Assembly: GCA_024760905.1 (NCBI GenBank)
Contig: CM045735.1
Coordinates: 9,796,161-9,860,160 of the forward strand
Length of the DNA stretch: 64,000 nucleotides
Direction: 5' to 3'
Source: Plotosus lineatus
Lineage: Eukaryota; Chordata; Actinopteri; Siluriformes; Plotosidae
The notes beneath the pieces are model-generated. The model did not search any database, was not told where the DNA came from, and saw nothing but the letters and a program-made list of their open reading frames with translations. Below are positions 60,163 to 64,000 of this stretch, piece after piece. Positions within the stretch are counted from its first letter, which is position 1. Every line of letters begins with the position of its first letter. A program made the position numbers and the translations under genes.

Positions 60163-60452
60163 GAGCAGTGGTGATCCGGCGGCAAAGTGTTGGATTACTG
60201 ATCCCGAAGTCGGGTTCAAACCCCACTGTCAACGGTTGTCCCTGCTGTCCCCCAGTGCAGCAAACTGGGTTATCACAGGCCGGTCATGGATCTCACTGTG
60301 TGTTTTGAAAGGTTCCTGTAAAAGAACCATTGATGACTTTCGATAAAAATAGTAGGCTGCAAGCAGTCAGAGCATTTCTGCCCTGAGATGGCCTGGCTAG
60401 CTGTCCAGGGTGTCCTCTGCCCTCGCCCAGAGTCAGCTGAGATGGGTGCTAG
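60163..60452 (+). mobile_element. tRNA-derived SINE (S4)
   Basis: Paralogous to S3 at 43361: head GAGCAGTGGTGATCCGGCGG, box B GGGTTCAAACCCC. Confidence 0.8.
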
Positions 60453-61168
60453 TGAATTGAGACATCAGTGTTTTTGTCTGTGTGCTCGAAACCAGTGTAT
60501 CCGCTGTGCAGTGCAATGAGAGTGAATATATCTGCATTTACATATGTATGTAAAGGATATACATTAATGTAACGTTAATAATGTATATGGATGTAAATGA
60601 TAAAATTCAGAAAGTATTTTATAGAAAACAACTCTGGCACAATCCTCCACTGGGCCCTGATGCTTCACCAGAACATAGATGTGTCCATGCTTTGGTTCAA
60701 ACATGAAAACACTCTGAAACTGATAATCACGTGTCTCTCACTGTCTGCGTGTTGGTCTCATAACGTCCACACCCGACTTCACTGCTCTTACTAAATCAAC
60801 ACGTCATTTCTCTCATTAGATGTGAAAGGTTGGTGTTAAGTAACAGTCTTTTTCATTACATTTGTAATTAGGATTGATTTCTGAATAGGTTAATTATTTT
60901 AGAATATCCGTGTCTTGATATTCACATTATCTTTTTCTTCTTCCAATTCAAACTGAACCGTTCTGTCTCATTATTCGCCTCATTCTCTTTCCTCTTTTTT
61001 GTTGAAAAACAAACAAAATTAAAAAGCAAACATTCCTTAATTCTGAAAAGAGCTTAAGACTAGTTAAGGCCGCAGGGTAGCTGGCGCCTATATCAGCCAA
61101 ATCGAGCATTTTCCCACTTATTTGATTGGGCTGAGGATTTACACGTTTTCGGCTCTCGAAATACGCTT

Positions 61169-61182
61169 CCACCAGAGGGCGC
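61169..61182 (+). promoter_or_regulatory. CTCF-like motif
   Basis: CCACCAGAGGGCGC, one base different from the other two copies and still within the usual consensus. Confidence 0.55.
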
Positions 61183-61394
61183 TACTGGAACCATTGTCTT
61201 TAATTTCCGAATTGGGACCAGCCATCGTGTGTCTGTGTTGGGCAATGTGGCATGCCCACTTTTTTTTTTTTTTTTTTTTTTTGGTTGATTTGTTTGTTTA
61301 TTGATTGTGCTTTAAATGAGAGACTGTACCTCAAGACTATTAAAAACTGTCACTTATAAAATGAAGGTGTGTAGCTTATTTGTTTGTATATTGG

Positions 61395-64000
61395 TTCTTC
61401 TTCTACTTCTTTTCATTTCGGCTTTTCCCTTCAGGGATCGCCACAGCGAATCATCTGCCTCCATCTCACCCGACCCTCTGCATCTTGTTCTCTTACACCA
61501 ACAGCCTTAATGTCCTCCTTCACCACGTCCATGAATCGTCTCTTTGGTCTTCCTCTAGACCTTCTGCCTGGTAATTCCAACCTCAGCATCTTACTACCAA
61601 TAAACTCACTATCCCCCCTCTGTACATGTCCAAACCATCTCAATCTAGCCTCTCTGACTTTGTCTCGAAAACCTCTTGCATGTGCTGTCCCTCTGATGTG
61701 CTCATTCCTGATCCTATCCATCCTCGTTTCTCCCAAAGAGAACCTCAACATTTTCATCTCTGCTACCTCCAGCTCTGCCTCCTGTCTTTTCCCCAGGGCC
61801 ACTGTCTCTAAACCATACAACATCGCTGGCCTCATCACTGTCTTGTATACTTTTCCTTTCATTCTTGCTGATACCTTCCTATCACACATCACACCGGACA
61901 CTTTCTCCAACCATTCCAACCTGCCTGCACACGCTTCTTCACCTCTTTTCCACACTCTCCATTGCTCTGGATTGTTGAGCGTAAGTACAACTTTTTACGT
62001 CTCCCTTGTTCTTAAAAATGGGCACCAGCACACTTCTCCATTCCTCTGGCATTCTCTCACTCTCTAAGACCCCGTTGAATGTTCTTGTCAGGAAATCTAG
62101 ACACTTCCATACCTCCACCGGTATGTCATCAGGACCAACTGCCTTTCCATTCTTCATCCTCTTCAATGCCCTCCTCACCTCACCCTTACTAATCTTTGCT
62201 ACTTCCTGGTCCTCAACAGTCACCTCTTCTACTCTTTTTTCTCTCTCATTTTCCTCATTCATCAGCTGTTCAAAGTACTCTTTCCATCTTCCCAGCACAC
62301 TTCTGTCATCAGTCAACACATTTTCCTGTCTGTCCTTAATCACTCTAACTTGCTGCAAGTCCTTCCCATCTCTATTTCTCTGCTGTGCCAACCTGTATAA
62401 ATCATATTCTCCCTCTTTACTTTCCAACCGAGCATACAAGTCATCATACGCCCTCTGTTTGGCCTTTGACACCGCTACCTTCGCCTTACGCTGTCTCCGT
62501 GTACTCCTGTTTGCTCTCTTCGGTCCTCTCAATGTCCCACTTCTTCTTAGCTAACCTCTTCCTTTGTATGCACTCCTGCACTTTCTCATTCCACCACCAA
62601 GTCTCCTTATCTGGTGTCCTTCCAGAGGACACACCAAGTACTCTCCAACTTGTCTCCCTGATCACATTAGCTGTAGTTGTCCAGTCATCTGGAAGCACTT
62701 TCTGACACCCAAAGCCTGCTTCAACTCCTCCTTGAAGACAACACTACACTCTTTCTTTTTCAGCTTCCACCACTTTGTCTTCTGCTCTACCTTTGCCTTC
62801 TTCACTTTCCTCACCATGAGCGTCATCCTGCACACCACCATCCTATGCTGTTTGGCAACACTCTCACCCGCTACTACTTTGCAGTCACTGACTTCCTTCA
62901 AATTACATCGCCTACACAAGATGTAGGGAGCAGTGGTGGTCTAGTGGTATAAGGCGCTGGATCGCTGATCCAAAGGTTGGGGGTTCAAGTCCCACTCTGC
63001 AACAGGGTTGTCACTGTCCCCCCCCAGTGGAGCTAACTGGGTTATCAAAGGCCGGCCATGTCTCTCACTGTCTATGGTGTGAGGCATGTCAAAGAACCAT
63101 TGCTGACTTTTGCCAAGAGTAGGCTGCAAAGCTGTCAGCGTGTTTCCGCCCTGCGATGGCCTGGTGAGCTGTCCAGGGTGTACTCTGCCCTTGCCCGAAG
63201 TTGGCTGGGATGGGTGCCAGCCTCCCTGCGACCCAAGTTAGGATTAAGCGGGTACAGAAAATGATGATGACACAAGATGTAGTCTACCTGTGTGCTCCTA
63301 CCTCTGCTTTTGTAAGTCACCCTATGCTCCTCTCTCTTCTCGAAGAAAGTATTTACCACAGCCATTTCCATCCTTTTTGCAAAATCTACCAACATCTGTC
63401 CTTCTGTGTTCCTGTCCTGGATACCAAACCTGCCCATCACTTCCTTGTCCCCTCTGTTTCCTGCACCAACATGTCCATTGAAGTCTGCCCCAATGACCAC
63501 TCTTTCACCTCTGGGGTTACTCTGCATCACTTCATCTAACTCACTCCAGAATCTCTCCTTCTCTTCTAGCTCACATCCTGCCTGTGGGGCATAAGCACTA
63601 ACAACATTGAACATCACGCCTTCAATTTCTAACTTGAGACTCATCACCCTGTCTGACACTCTTTTCACTTCTAGAACATTCCTGACAAACTCCTCCTTCA
63701 AGATGACTCCTACTCCATTTCTCTTCCCATCCACACCACGAAAAAAACAGCTTACACCCTGCTCCTAAGCTTCTAGCCTTCTACCTTTCCACCTGGTCTC
63801 CTGAACACACAGTATGTCCACCTTCCTCCTCTGTATCATGTCCGACAGCTTTCTACTTTTCCTGTTATAGTTCCAACATTCAAAGTCCCTACTTTGAGTC
63901 CGAGACTCATGCCTTTCCTCTTCTCTCTCTGCCTACGGACACGCCGCCCGCCTCTCCTTCTTCGACGTCTTCGACCAACAGTAATCGAATTTCCATCAGC
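61395..64000 (-). mobile_element. RTE LINE copy R8, runs off the window
   Basis: The 3' end is at the left. Minus frames: C-terminus (61431-61955), linker and fingers (61939-62532: GKAVGPDDIPVEVWKCLDF), EN-RT linker (62662-62919) and endonuclease (63135-63734: GADFNGHVGAGNRGDKEVMG). A deletion at about 61985 joins the C-terminus to the fingers and removes the FADD palm. SINE S8 interrupts it. Confidence 0.92.
62927..63269 (+). mobile_element. tRNA-derived SINE (S8), L2-like tail
   Basis: Head GGAGCAGTGGTGGTCTAGTG, box B GGGGGTTCAAGTCCC, tail GGATTAAGCGGGTACAGAAA then ATGATGATG. Perfect 13-bp duplications ACACAAGATGTAG lie at 62914-62926 and 63270-63282, inside RTE R8. Confidence 0.95.

Larger units (their letters stand above)
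59750..61190. other. Spacer block Y, copy 2
   Basis: Collinear with 42961-44257. It includes an (AC)n tract at 59921-59958, SINE S4, an AT-rich interval 60500-61060, and the CTCF-like site. Confidence 0.75.

Noticed and set aside
62927..63010. Functional tRNA gene
   Set aside because: tRNA-like head of a SINE with target duplications; no complete cloverleaf and the family is repeated eight times.

Overview
The window is teleost nuclear DNA. It holds split genes with consensus GT/AG splice sites and TATA promoters, 5S rRNA sequences of the vertebrate type, fish-type RTE, Tx1, Tc1 and gypsy elements, tRNA-derived SINEs and many microsatellites. Nothing bacterial, viral or CRISPR-like is present. 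The species cannot be fixed from sequence alone.

The backbone is a head-to-tail array of four intelectin (itln) genes, all on the minus strand: gene 1 (1503-3502, last exon just outside the left edge), gene 2 (8260-21222), gene 3 (30869-35523) and gene 4 (50537-57449). Each has a signal-peptide exon and seven further coding exons. Exon sizes are identical across copies (64, 63, 132, 116, 159, 121, 104, 153 bp). The three complete copies read open for 303 codons. Intelectins are secreted, calcium-dependent lectins that bind microbial glycans, so this is an expanded innate-immunity locus.

The rest is a layered record of insertions. A hAT-type MITE in intron 7 and a gypsy-like LTR upstream of the promoter are found in or beside all four genes, so they predate the array. 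Genes 2 and 4 alone share a nest of two LINEs in intron 1 and a solo LTR lying between the old TATA box and the first splice donor, so they are sister copies. Later copy-specific hits include RTE, SINE and gypsy-LTR pieces in gene 2, an RTE and a small hAT MITE in gene 4, and a THAP-domain DNA transposon in gene 3.

Spacers carry two paralogous block families: 23.4-25.6 kb resembles 41.2-43.0 plus 48.5-49.0 kb, and 43.0-44.3 kb resembles 59.8-61.2 kb. They also hold two 5S units (one near-perfect, one decayed), CTCF-like sites, at least eight copies of one RTE retrotransposon, at least eight SINE copies, a Tc1 element with an identifiable empty site, and gypsy integrase fragments. The last 4 kb repeats the flank found left of gene 4, which suggests the array continues to the right of the window.
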